From positions 15,862-79,861 of the forward strand of contig CAZVGV010000004.1 of assembly GCA_964627055.1 (NCBI GenBank): 64,000 nt of DNA, in the 5' to 3' direction. Below, one piece after another: positions 52,623 through 59,243 of this stretch. This DNA comes from JBBTQS01 sp964627055 (lineage in GTDB: Bacteria; Patescibacteriota; Patescibacteriia; Magasanikbacterales; JBBTQS01). Made by a program: the position numbers and the translations under genes. Within the stretch, counting starts at the first letter, position 1; every line of letters begins with the position of its first letter. The notes beneath the pieces were generated by a model that did not search any database, had not been told where the DNA came from, and saw only the letters and a program-made list of their open reading frames with translations.

Positions 52623-54351
52623 AAATTTGCTTGTATACGTCTAATATTTTTTGTGGAATCGGCTCAAGCGACACATCGCTCCAGCCTGAAAATTCTGATT
52701 TAGAAAGACCTACTGGATCGAGAGTGAAGCAGTAGAGAGTTTTGTCGCCCTCAATCTTATCAAGCTCTTTTTTGAGTGCTGGCAAGGACTTGCGTTCGAT
52801 AGAATAGTAAACGGCGAGAATTTTATCTCCCTGCTGGAACACACGGTAGTGATCAGTTTTCTTCGTCTCATTAAACACGCCCTCGCGCAAGCACAACATT
52901 TCTGTGCACTCGTTAGTGATGCGAGTTTTGAAGTCGTCACTGTTGGTGCTTTTTTTGACGAACTTTGTCTTAAAGTATTTAAGTGAACCTCCAAGCCCAT
53001 CAATATTTTCCTTCTTGCGAATTTTATAACCGCCAATCACATTTGCTAGGCGGGGGTATGTGATCTTCTCGCAAATCCCGGCTTCGTTGTTAGTACATAA
53101 GATAAACTTTCTATTGCCCTCATGCTCGTTATTGAATTCCATAAGAGCCTGTCCGGTGCTACCTGATCCAGCAAAGAAGTCCAATACTACCGCATCTTTA
53201 TTTTCAATGAGATTACCGATCTCAAATATTTTTTGTAGAAAGGCAACTGGTTTCTTCCCATTTCTAAACTCTACGCCCCCCTCGTATCCAACGTTGTTGA
53301 ACTCTTCCTCAAAGTCGAAGTAGTTAGGATATGGGACTTCCTTTATATCTTCTCGATCAGTTGGCACGCCTTGAAAATAACTGCCGTTGATTTGCTTCTC
53401 ACTCTCAGGAGTTATGAAGTATCGGTAGCCAAGATCATCGCTTCCAATGTCAGGGATTTTATAGAGATAACCAACTTGCTCAGCTGCAAGTGGTTCAAGA
53501 TATTTCATGTAGAAACGCCCGCTACTATTGCCTTCTTTGATTGAACCCCGAATATTTATCTTTTTTACTTTACTAATATCAGCTTCTCCTTTTACGATCT
53601 CGTACTGGCCAGGTTTAAAAACCAATGCTGTCTTATTCCCAAATTTGACCTGCTTCGGTTTTGCCAATTCCTTAATTTCATATACATAGTCATCATTCGA
53701 GGTGTTGTCGCGCTGACGCTTTAAGGGTTTGAAGTCCCAAGACTTTCGATATAGAAGAAGGTATTCCACAACTTCATGGAAATCTTTATCTCCCTTAAGG
53801 ATACGGTCTTCGTGCCGAACTTTAATAGTAAAATTTGCAAGATAGTTTTGCTCACCAAAAACCTCATCACAGATAATTTTGAGATGGGCAAATTCTTCTT
53901 CGTTGATAGAAATAAATATCGCACCCTTATCTTTTAAGAGATTGCTGGCCAAGCGTAATCTCTTATTCATAAACGAAAGCCATTTGCTGTGACGGTAGGC
54001 ATCCTTTTTATCGATGTAAGTGTCGTTGTATTTGAAGTCTTTATTCTCGGTGTTATAAGGCGGATCAATATAGATCACATCGACCTTACCCTGATGCGTG
54101 AAATTTAAAACAGAAAGAGCGTGATAGTTATCTCCCTCAATTAAAATATTTACAGGTTTTGAGTCATCTTTATCATTAATCTCTTTGCCTTTTATTTCCT
54201 TTAGAACAGGCAATGCATTTTCCGCATCCTTCTCGAATTGTTCTTTTACTTTTTCCTCATCCCAAATAAGCCCGTACTTTTTCCGAGACTCTAGTTTTTC
54301 TACGAGCTTGATCAGATCTTCTTTATTGAGTTGTGAGTAGTCCTTGCTCAT
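52612..54351 (-). CDS. Type III DNA methyltransferase Mod subunit
   Basis: 579 residues. The catalytic motif IYIDPPYNTENKDFKYND comes before the AdoMet motif LDFFAGSGSTGQALME, the beta-class order of type III Mod enzymes. The N-terminal helix SQLNKEDLIKLVEKLESRKKYGLIWD is common to the family. The target recognition domain lies between (about 190-340). It starts 3 nt after the Fic gene stop. It protects host or phage DNA by N6-adenine methylation at an unknown asymmetric site. Confidence 0.93.
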   Translation of the reverse strand: MSKDYSQLNKEDLIKLVEKLESRKKYGLIWDEEKVKEQFEKDAENALPVLKEIKGKEINDKDDSKPVNILIEGDNYHALSVLNFTHQGKVDVIYIDPPYNTENKDFKYNDTYIDKKDAYRHSKWLSFMNKRLRLASNLLKDKGAIFISINEEEFAHLKIICDEVFGEQNYLANFTIKVRHEDRILKGDKDFHEVVEYLLLYRKSWDFKPLKRQRDNTSNDDYVYEIKELAKPKQVKFGNKTALVFKPGQYEIVKGEADISKVKKINIRGSIKEGNSSGRFYMKYLEPLAAEQVGYLYKIPDIGSDDLGYRYFITPESEKQINGSYFQGVPTDREDIKEVPYPNYFDFEEEFNNVGYEGGVEFRNGKKPVAFLQKIFEIGNLIENKDAVVLDFFAGSGSTGQALMEFNNEHEGNRKFILCTNNEAGICEKITYPRLANVIGGYKIRKKENIDGLGGSLKYFKTKFVKKSTNSDDFKTRITNECTEMLCLREGVFNETKKTDHYRVFQQGDKILAVYYSIERKSLPALKKELDKIEGDKTLYCFTLDPVGLSKSEFSGWSDVSLEPIPQKILDVYKQIYEY

Positions 54352-54354
54352 AGA

Positions 54355-55419
54355 TTATATTTTTATGTATCTAGTGCCTCGACCGCGACCAACGCGCTTA
54401 ATCTTGCCTAGCTCAGCTAGACTTCTAAGTGCTTGGCGAACAGTGCCAAGTGCGATACCTGTTGCCTTCACGATCTCACCTGGGCCCGACTCTCCCACAC
54501 TTGAAATATATTTCCATACTTCGTACTGCTTAGGGGAGAGAGTATCCTCAATCTTTTCTTCCTGAAGATACGAAAGAGCTTTTGTAGCTTGCTCACGCAC
54601 TACGGACAAAAAGAAATTCAGCCACGGCGAAATGGTGTCGTGGTCAGTTTTGAATGTTTCCTGTGACTTGCGGAGTGCAATGTAATATTCATCTTTGCGA
54701 CGCTCGACAATTTGCTCGTGCGACACGTACTGTACAAAGGTGTAACCGGAGCGCAAAAGCAAAAGATTTGTGAGGACGCGAGAAAGACGCCCATTACCGT
54801 CTTCAAATGGGTGAATTTTCAAAAACTCGACAATAAAGTTGGCGATAATAAGAAGCTGGTGAAAACGATTTTTTTCAAGAGCTTCCTCAGTCCAGTCAAC
54901 GAGCTCCTGCATTTCCTTACCAGTAAGAAATGCCGGAGTGGTCTCGAACATGATCTTGGCGACTTTGCCATCTGGCCCAAGTACCCCAACCGTGTTCTCT
55001 TTCTTTTTATAGCCACCGCGATGCGTATCGTCTTTGGTGGAATATTTAAGAAGTTGATTGTGAAGCGAAGTGATCAGACTCTCTCGAAGTGGTAGAGTCT
55101 GGAAGCTGTCGAAAACATTCTGAAGCGTTTCAAGATAGCCTTGTACTTCCTGTGAATCACGATCAGCAAACTTTGAGACTGCAAGGCCGCGCATGACTTC
55201 CTCAACTTTCTCATCGGTTAGCTTTGCTCCTTCAATACGAGTCGATGCACCAGCGGAAGTGATCAGTGTTGATCGCTTCAAGTTGGTAATTGCCTGCGGA
55301 GTCATTCTCAAGCCTCCCTTAAACTCACCACGAATCCCGTCAATTTCAGCCAAAAGAGCCACGATGTGTGGATCGGGATTTTTTATGCGGTGATCAAATT
55401 TTCTGGTAATATCGTTCAT
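54355..55419 (-). CDS. Fic-domain AMP transferase with inhibitory helix and C-terminal winged helix
   Basis: 354 residues. The N-terminal STRIEGAKL carries the class II inhibitory motif (S/T)xxxE(G/N). The Fic core is FLKIHPFEDGNGRLSRVL, complete with catalytic His. The C-terminal 75 residues form a winged helix (PGEIVKATGIALGTVRQALRSLAELGKIKR). Such proteins often AMPylate a target and repress their own operon. It is the first gene of the defence operon, with the operon promoter and tandem repeats just upstream. Confidence 0.9.
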   Translation of the reverse strand: MNDITRKFDHRIKNPDPHIVALLAEIDGIRGEFKGGLRMTPQAITNLKRSTLITSAGASTRIEGAKLTDEKVEEVMRGLAVSKFADRDSQEVQGYLETLQNVFDSFQTLPLRESLITSLHNQLLKYSTKDDTHRGGYKKKENTVGVLGPDGKVAKIMFETTPAFLTGKEMQELVDWTEEALEKNRFHQLLIIANFIVEFLKIHPFEDGNGRLSRVLTNLLLLRSGYTFVQYVSHEQIVERRKDEYYIALRKSQETFKTDHDTISPWLNFFLSVVREQATKALSYLQEEKIEDTLSPKQYEVWKYISSVGESGPGEIVKATGIALGTVRQALRSLAELGKIKRVGRGRGTRYIKI

Positions 55420-55455
55420 AAAAATAGCTTAACTTTTAACGTTATAGTCTATATG

Positions 55456-55488
55456 ACGGATTATAACGGATTACAACGGTAAGTGCAA
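55456..55488 (-). promoter_or_regulatory. Defence-operon promoter with tandem operator-like repeats
   Basis: On the minus strand TTGCAC (complement of 55483-55488), 17-nt spacer and TATAAT (complement of 55460-55465) make a strong promoter. On the plus strand the same bases read ACGGATTATA-ACGGATTACA-ACGG, two tandem 10-bp repeats covering the -10 box and spacer. They would suit repression by the winged helix of the adjacent Fic protein. Confidence 0.75.
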
Positions 55489-55552
55489 GTAATGCCATTG
55501 TGGGTATCTTTAGGCCAGCTTGGGCCACACCCTGCAAATAAGGCCTTTTTCC

Positions 55553-55688
55553 TGGTAGAATAGCCCAACAACTGAATAAAGGCCTAAACCCGGTTTCCGG
55601 GCATGGTCGCAAAGCCATCCAACCATCCTCGCAAGGGATATTTCTGCGCGTACGCGCAGAAAGTGGCTTTGCGGGGATTTTGTTTTTT
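55553..55688 (+). ncRNA. Structured small RNA, family member B, with own promoter and terminator
   Basis: An extended -10 box TGGTAGAAT (55553-55561) precedes CCTAAACCC, a small hairpin and GGGCATGG. CGCAAAGCCA (55608-55617) pairs with TGGCTTTGCG (55664-55673), enclosing the 22-nt perfect palindrome 55641-55662. The T-run 55682-55688 ends the transcript and touches the RT stop codon. The order CCTAAACCC, GGGCATGG, CCATCCAA is shared with member C at 58.8 kb. It occupies the 268-nt gap between the defence operon and the DGR. Confidence 0.7.
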
Positions 55689-56737
55689 TAGTCATGAATC
55701 CAATACCAGTACTGGTTTTTAAGGTCTTCACTCAGTTGGAAAGTGTCAGCATGAGAAAGCGCACCCAAGTACGACTGAAGGGACTGAGAAAGGGAGTGTT
55801 CGTCAATGGCTCCTTGCCGGTATTGCGCTACCCGATATTTGAGCTTGCGAAATATCCGGTGTTTTGTCTTGCTCCGCATCAACAGGTAGTGCGGCAAGAT
55901 CACGTATCCCAAGTAATCAACTCCGCGGCCAGCAATGCGGATAGAGATTTTCTTGGGATGCAGCGCGAGCTTCAGTCTCTCAGTAAGAAATTTTTGGATT
56001 GGATTGAGCAAGTCCTCCAGATATTTTTTGTTGGTCGATATGACCACGAAGTCATCGGTGTAGCGCGCGTAATGTTTGACTTTCAATTTCTGCTTAACGA
56101 ACTGGTCGAATTCGTTCATGTAGACGTTGGCGAACAATTGCGAAGTGAGGTTGCCAATCGGCAGACCAAGATGATCAAAAAGCGTCTTCCATCCTCCCGT
56201 GAAGCTCCAAACTATCTGCTGTACAAGCCACATGGTATCCGGATCTGCAATCCGCTTTTTGAGAATGGCCAATAAAATCTCATGGTCAACGGAATCAAAA
56301 AACTTTCTCACGTCGCACTTGAGGGCATAACAAGGAACTGTATAGTTTCGGCTTTCTTTCCGAAGCATGTTCTCAGCAGCCAGCACGCCCTTATGTGTGC
56401 CCTTGCCGACGCGACAAGAAAACGAATTGGGAATGAAAGTCTCCTCAAAAATAGGATTAAGGATGCGGAACACCGCGTGGTGCAAAACCCGGTCTCTTAC
56501 CGTGGCTTTGTGAATGTGGCGAACCTTCGGATCACGAATATAGAAGCCTGTATATGGCCCATGAGTATATTTCCTAGTGACCAAATCCCGGTGCAGCGAA
56601 AAGAGATTCTGCTCAAGACAGAACTCAAATTCCTGAACATCGATCTTTTTACCCTTATCACTTCGAAATTCCTCCCACGCCAAAACGAGGTTCTCTAACG
56701 AAATGATCCGATTAAATAAATCCTTATAAATCTTCAT
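55688..56737 (-). CDS. DGR reverse transcriptase
   Basis: 349 residues from the ATG at 56737. RT motifs: RVLHHAVFRILNPIFE and FIPNSFSCRVGKGTHK (RT 1-2), ALKCDVRKFFDSVDHE (RT3, first Asp), LGLPIGNLTSQLFANVYM (RT4, where DGR enzymes have a SQ-type motif) and KHYARYTDDFVVIS (catalytic YTDD near residue 226), then GRGVDYLGY. No maturase or endonuclease domain is present, which fits DGR RTs. It lies beside avd, a template repeat and a variable target gene. It copies the template RNA with adenine-directed errors. Confidence 0.95.
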   Translation of the reverse strand: MKIYKDLFNRIISLENLVLAWEEFRSDKGKKIDVQEFEFCLEQNLFSLHRDLVTRKYTHGPYTGFYIRDPKVRHIHKATVRDRVLHHAVFRILNPIFEETFIPNSFSCRVGKGTHKGVLAAENMLRKESRNYTVPCYALKCDVRKFFDSVDHEILLAILKKRIADPDTMWLVQQIVWSFTGGWKTLFDHLGLPIGNLTSQLFANVYMNEFDQFVKQKLKVKHYARYTDDFVVISTNKKYLEDLLNPIQKFLTERLKLALHPKKISIRIAGRGVDYLGYVILPHYLLMRSKTKHRIFRKLKYRVAQYRQGAIDEHSLSQSLQSYLGALSHADTFQLSEDLKNQYWYWIHD

Positions 56738-56741
56738 AACT

Positions 56742-57092
56742 ATGAATGACTTCGATATCCCGATCTTCAAAAAAGCCTACGACCTCTATAAACTCTTCCA
56801 CGAGTATAGAAGGGTCGTACCTAAACAAGATCGGTTCACTGTTTTTGAGAGATGTGAACATTTAATTCTCGATGTGATCGAGAATATCCTCCAGGCAAGC
56901 GGCGAACAAAAGCAGGCCAAGGTGCCGACGTTGGAACGATGCAGCCTCAAACTTAATATGCTTCGAGTTTTTATTCGTCTCATGAAAGACGTTAAAGCAA
57001 TCGATGCAAAAAAGTACGTCGCCTTAGAAGCAATAGTAGATGAGATCGGCCGAATGCTCGGTGGCTGGATTCGATCCACTAAGACTGGGTAA
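56742..57092 (+). CDS. avd: DGR accessory protein Avd (four-helix bundle)
   Basis: 116 residues predicted as four helices, ending with the diagnostic VDEIGRMLGGWIRS. Basic residues along helices 2-3 (EQKQAKVPTLERCSLKLNMLRVFIRL) fit RNA binding. Avd forms a pentamer that binds the RT and template RNA and is required for mutagenic homing. Here it is divergent from the RT, with the two start codons separated by 4 nt, and antisense to the stretch between template repeat and RT, an unusual layout. It is related to the IVS-type 23S rRNA four-helix proteins. Confidence 0.93.
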   Translation: MNDFDIPIFKKAYDLYKLFHEYRRVVPKQDRFTVFERCEHLILDVIENILQASGEQKQAKVPTLERCSLKLNMLRVFIRLMKDVKAIDAKKYVALEAIVDEIGRMLGGWIRSTKTG

Positions 57093-57095
57093 ATA

Positions 57096-57126
57096 GAAAG
57101 GGTATCCGTTTTGCGGATACCCTTTC
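57096..57126. terminator. Perfect 13-bp hairpin between avd and the template repeat
   Basis: GAAAGGGTATCCG (57096-57108) pairs with CGGATACCCTTTC (57114-57126), loop TTTTG. It starts 4 nt after the avd stop and ends 13 nt from the template repeat. It lacks a long T-run, so it could end avd transcription only weakly; it may also shape the template RNA 3' side. Confidence 0.7.
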
Positions 57127-57139
57127 TCGTTAGAGAGAG

Positions 57140-57270
57140 ACTTCGAGACGAAGGCCGAAGCGGAACCGTAGTTCTCGTTGGCGTTGTCGAACCAGTTGGC
57201 GTTGAACTTGACCTTGCCGTCGTTGAAGTTGAAGATCGGCGCGTTCGAGAAGTCGCCATCGGCGTCCGGA
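57140..57270 (-). repeat. DGR template repeat (TR), 131 bp
   Basis: Read on the minus strand it matches the 3' end of the target gene (58491-58621) over all 131 positions without gaps. The copies differ at 15 positions and each is an adenine in this repeat. It holds 30 adenines and eight AAC codons in the target frame. It lies on the same strand as the RT. Confidence 0.97.
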
Positions 57271-57531
57271 TTATTGCCCCCATCCATCTGTGTCACCAAG
57301 CCTTAAGCTTTACTTCCCGCTGGAAACGGAACTATATGCTTTCAGCCCTGAACTTAATTTGACAGCATCCGCCTCACGGCGAAACCTGTACCAGACGAGG
57401 ACAAGCAGTATCTCTCAACACAACACGCTCTTGGAAACCGTAGTCTCCATGACTCTGGTTGCTATCGTTGAACGATAGAGTTCGGCGACAGCAATCCGTG
57501 AACGGCTGTACATTAGCCTATACTCAACGCT
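57271..57531 (-). ncRNA. Putative leader of the DGR template RNA
   Basis: About 260 nt without an ORF separate the template repeat from a minus-strand TATAAT. Read on the minus strand the region contains short hairpins (CTATCGTTCAACGATAG near 57478) and an ordered set of strings that resemble 23S rRNA domain VI: TTGAGAG, CTGGTAC, AAGTTC, GCTGAAAGCAT, AGCGGGAAG, CTTAAG. The likeness is from memory and may be chance. The RNA would carry the template repeat as its 3' part. Confidence 0.5.
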
Positions 57532-57537
57532 ATTATA
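57532..57537 (-). promoter_or_regulatory. -10 box of the putative template-RNA promoter
   Basis: TATAAT on the minus strand. The expected -35 region (complement of about 57555-57560, ATGCCA) is weak. It faces the target-gene promoter at 57565. Confidence 0.5.
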
Positions 57538-57564
57538 CCCTAAGAGGGGGATTGTGGCATATTC

Positions 57565-57593
57565 TTGACAAAATCCCCAATATTTGCTATACT
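57565..57593 (+). promoter_or_regulatory. Strong promoter of the DGR target gene
   Basis: Consensus TTGACA at 57565-57570, a 17-nt spacer and TATACT at 57588-57593. It leaves a 5' leader of about 140 nt with a long hairpin. Confidence 0.88.
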
Positions 57594-57630
57594 AAGTCGT
57601 CAAGATTAGTTCTTTAAAAAAGGCTTATTT

Positions 57631-57685
57631 ATGAGGTAGCGCATTGGGCGTAAGAGCTATTTTTATGCTTATTGCGCTACCTCAT
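57631..57685 (+). promoter_or_regulatory. Long hairpin in the 5' leader of the DGR target gene
   Basis: ATGAGGTAGCGCA (57631-57643) and TGCGCTACCTCAT (57673-57685) are perfect 13-bp inverted repeats around a 29-nt loop that can form a further short stem. An AAAGGAG ribosome site follows at about 57728. The hairpin may stabilise the mRNA or control its use. Confidence 0.7.
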
Positions 57686-57741
57686 GCAGAGGATGCCGTT
57701 TGCCGGAGCGATTCCGGTAAATCTCAAAAGGAGATAACGCA

Positions 57742-58623
57742 ATGAACGCGATTACTCAGCATTCCGCAACGTCCGGCCAGATCAAACAGATCAACCGGTT
57801 CGGTTCCGACGCCATCGAGAAGGTTCTCGCTGAGCTCGGTCTCGACAATCCTGGCGCACAGCGCGTCATCGAACACGGCGACGATTTCGCCGAGGCCATC
57901 CGCACGGCCGCCCTCACCTCGCTGAAGGATCTGTCGGTCTCCGACAAGTTCAAGGACGAGGAAGTGCAGTCGAGCTACTCGTATCCCAACGGCTACAAGG
58001 TCAAGGGGATCACGGAGCAGACCAACATCCTGCGTCAGCTCTTCCCTGGCATCGGTTTCGCCGACGAGAAGATCGCCGAGCAGCCACTGCCGCCGAACGC
58101 CGAGGGATGGTTCGCCATTCCGAAGTGGCAGACGCTCGCGCCGACCTACGGTGAAGCGGTCGAGAAGGTGCTCGCGATGATCGCGTCGAAGCGGAAGTTC
58201 TATAACTACCGTGACGGCAAGCTCGGAGCCGAGTACCTGCGACAGCACGCCAAGACGGTGAAGATGTTCCAGAAGCTCGGCGACGAGCAGAAGGACTTCG
58301 ACATCCTCGTCGTTCCGGCCCAGTTCGGTCTCCGTCACAAGGGCCGTTCGGTTCGCCGGGCACGCGAGGTCTTCCAGGTCAACGAGTTCGGTCTCGGAGC
58401 CTTCGCAATCGGCATCATGTTGCTGACCCACCCCGAACGCGAGGTTCAGTGGGAACAGCTCCACGTCGACTGCGCTGGTGACGAGTTCGCTCCGGACGCC
58501 GTTGGCGACTTCTCGCGCGCGCCGATCTTCTACTTCGGCGGCGGCAAGGTCGAGTTCAGCGCCAACTGGTTCGACCTCGCCGTCGAGTACTACGGTTCCG
58601 CTTCGGCCTTCGTCTCGCAGTAA
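57742..58623 (+). CDS. DGR target protein with C-terminal C-type-lectin-like variable domain
   Basis: 293 residues without signal peptide or membrane helix. The middle part (about 95-215) is helical; from about 216 (FQVNEFGLGAFAIGIMLLTHPE, WEQLHVDCAGDEFAPD) it follows the conserved body of CPR-type DGR targets, ending SANWFD ... EYYGSASAFVSQ. The variable repeat covers residues 251-293; changed positions relative to template include 254, 259, 264, 266, 267, 271, 273, 279, 281, 283 and 293. One AAC codon (Asn275) is unchanged. It should present a diversified ligand-binding surface. Confidence 0.92.
   Translation: MNAITQHSATSGQIKQINRFGSDAIEKVLAELGLDNPGAQRVIEHGDDFAEAIRTAALTSLKDLSVSDKFKDEEVQSSYSYPNGYKVKGITEQTNILRQLFPGIGFADEKIAEQPLPPNAEGWFAIPKWQTLAPTYGEAVEKVLAMIASKRKFYNYRDGKLGAEYLRQHAKTVKMFQKLGDEQKDFDILVVPAQFGLRHKGRSVRRAREVFQVNEFGLGAFAIGIMLLTHPEREVQWEQLHVDCAGDEFAPDAVGDFSRAPIFYFGGGKVEFSANWFDLAVEYYGSASAFVSQ
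58491..58621 (+). repeat. DGR variable repeat (VR), 131 bp
   Basis: Same length as the template repeat. Substitutions relative to template: 15, all at template adenines (to G 7, to T 5, to C 3). The last 30 nt carry a single change and are G/C-rich, like the initiation-of-homing region. The stop codon TAA begins at its last base. Confidence 0.97.
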
Positions 58624-58694
58624 TCGATCCTTGAGGTCTTGAATCCTTGGGACTTTTGATCCCTTGAATTCCGCCGCAGGCGGTCGAAAAATCG

Positions 58695-58733
58695 GGGCTA
58701 TCCACAACACACCGTGGATAGCCCTTTTTCTTT
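58695..58733 (+). terminator. Terminator of the DGR target gene
   Basis: GGGCTATCCAC pairs with GTGGATAGCCC (11 bp), followed by TTTTTCTTTTCT. Confidence 0.9.
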
Positions 58734-58764
58734 TCTAGATATGTTCAAAACAATGGCTTTTTGA

Positions 58765-58770
58765 TATAAT
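58765..58770 (+). promoter_or_regulatory. -10 box of structured RNA C
   Basis: TATAAT; the matching -35 (TGTTCA at 58742-58747, 17-nt spacer) is weak. Confidence 0.55.
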
Positions 58771-58776
58771 GAGGTT

Positions 58777-58998
58777 ACAATTTAATTTGCCTAAACCCAT
58801 TGAAAGTGATTTTGATGGGCATGGCATAAATCCATCCAAGGTATAGAACCCGTCGTCAGGGATCCTTGGATGGTCGTGTGCGGAAACGCATACGTTGAGG
58901 CCGAAAGGCTTCTACTCTTGGCGGCGGGCTTTATGCAAAACGATCCCGTACCAGAGTAGAATCGTTATACACAGAACACCTATTGCAAGGTGTTTTTG
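58777..58998 (+). ncRNA. Structured RNA, family member C, about 220 nt
   Basis: It begins with CCTAAACCC and GGGCATGG as in member B, and contains GGCATAAATCCATCCAAGG as in member A. Helices: GCATAAA (58824) with TTTATGC (58930); CCATCCAAGG (58832) with CCTTGGATGG (58864); two GAAA-tetraloop hairpins at 58876-58893 and 58897-58912; CTACTCT (58912) with AGAGTAG (58953). An intrinsic terminator AACACCT/AGGTGTT plus T-run closes it at 58975-58998. CCTAA ... ATGG resembles an 11-nt tetraloop receptor, which the GAAA loops could dock into. Confidence 0.75.
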
Positions 58999-59012
58999 TA
59001 TGGTGCTATAAT
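58983..59012 (+). promoter_or_regulatory. Promoter of small RNA D, overlapping the terminator of RNA C
   Basis: TTGCAA at 58983-58988, 18-nt spacer, TATAAT at 59007-59012 with an upstream TG (extended -10). Confidence 0.7.
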
Positions 59013-59018
59013 TTATTT

Positions 59019-59146
59019 AACAGAAAGCGATTGCCTGACGGCGTCCGGGTTTACCGGGCTAAACGAGACGGGGCTACGACTTCTGTCATCAACAGCTATT
59101 TTATTATGGCTGGTGTGATGACGAGAAGTGGTAGTCCCGCTTTTTG
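59019..59146 (+). ncRNA. Putative small RNA D ending in a very long hairpin
   Basis: No ORF. The 3' part 59069-59139 folds as one helix of about 25 pairs with few bulges (CGGG/CCCG, CTAC/GTAG, ACTTCT/AGAAGT, GTCATCA/TGATGAC, CAGC/GCTG) followed by CTTTTTG. The 5' part has GTCCGGG-TTTA-CCGGGC. It lies between RNA C and the portal gene. Confidence 0.65.
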
Positions 59147-59207
59147 TTTATCCTCTTGAGGCTTCGGCCTCGCATTGAACCGACAGGAACCAGATTGGAA
59201 ATAATTG

Positions 59208-59243
59208 AGCCGAGCCTTAAAAGGGTCTCGGCTTATTTTATTT
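59208..59243 (+). terminator. Terminator-like hairpin just before the portal start
   Basis: AGCCGAG pairs with CTCGGCT, followed by TATTTTATTT. It ends about 4 nt before the portal ATG, so it could insulate the late genes or act as an attenuator. Confidence 0.6.

Noticed and set aside
55577..55622. c-di-GMP-I (GEMM) riboswitch
   Set aside because: GGCCTAAACC and CGCAAAGCC both occur, as in GEMM, but in the reverse order and without the second ligand helix, so it is not a GEMM riboswitch.
57024..57299. 91-codon minus-strand frame through the template repeat
   Set aside because: It reads like the target C-terminus only because it contains the template repeat; it has no start context and ends in avd antisense sequence.
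57301..57531. Group I intron in the template-RNA leader
   Set aside because: I looked for P3-P7-P8 core pairing around TTCAG and ATAGT strings, but the intervening helices and the intron-exon context are missing.
57724..58710. 328-codon open frame antisense to the DGR target gene
   Set aside because: It mirrors the target frame, has runs of Arg/Glu/Leu typical of an antisense shadow, and lacks a ribosome site. The plus-strand gene has promoter, ribosome site, recognisable domain and terminator.
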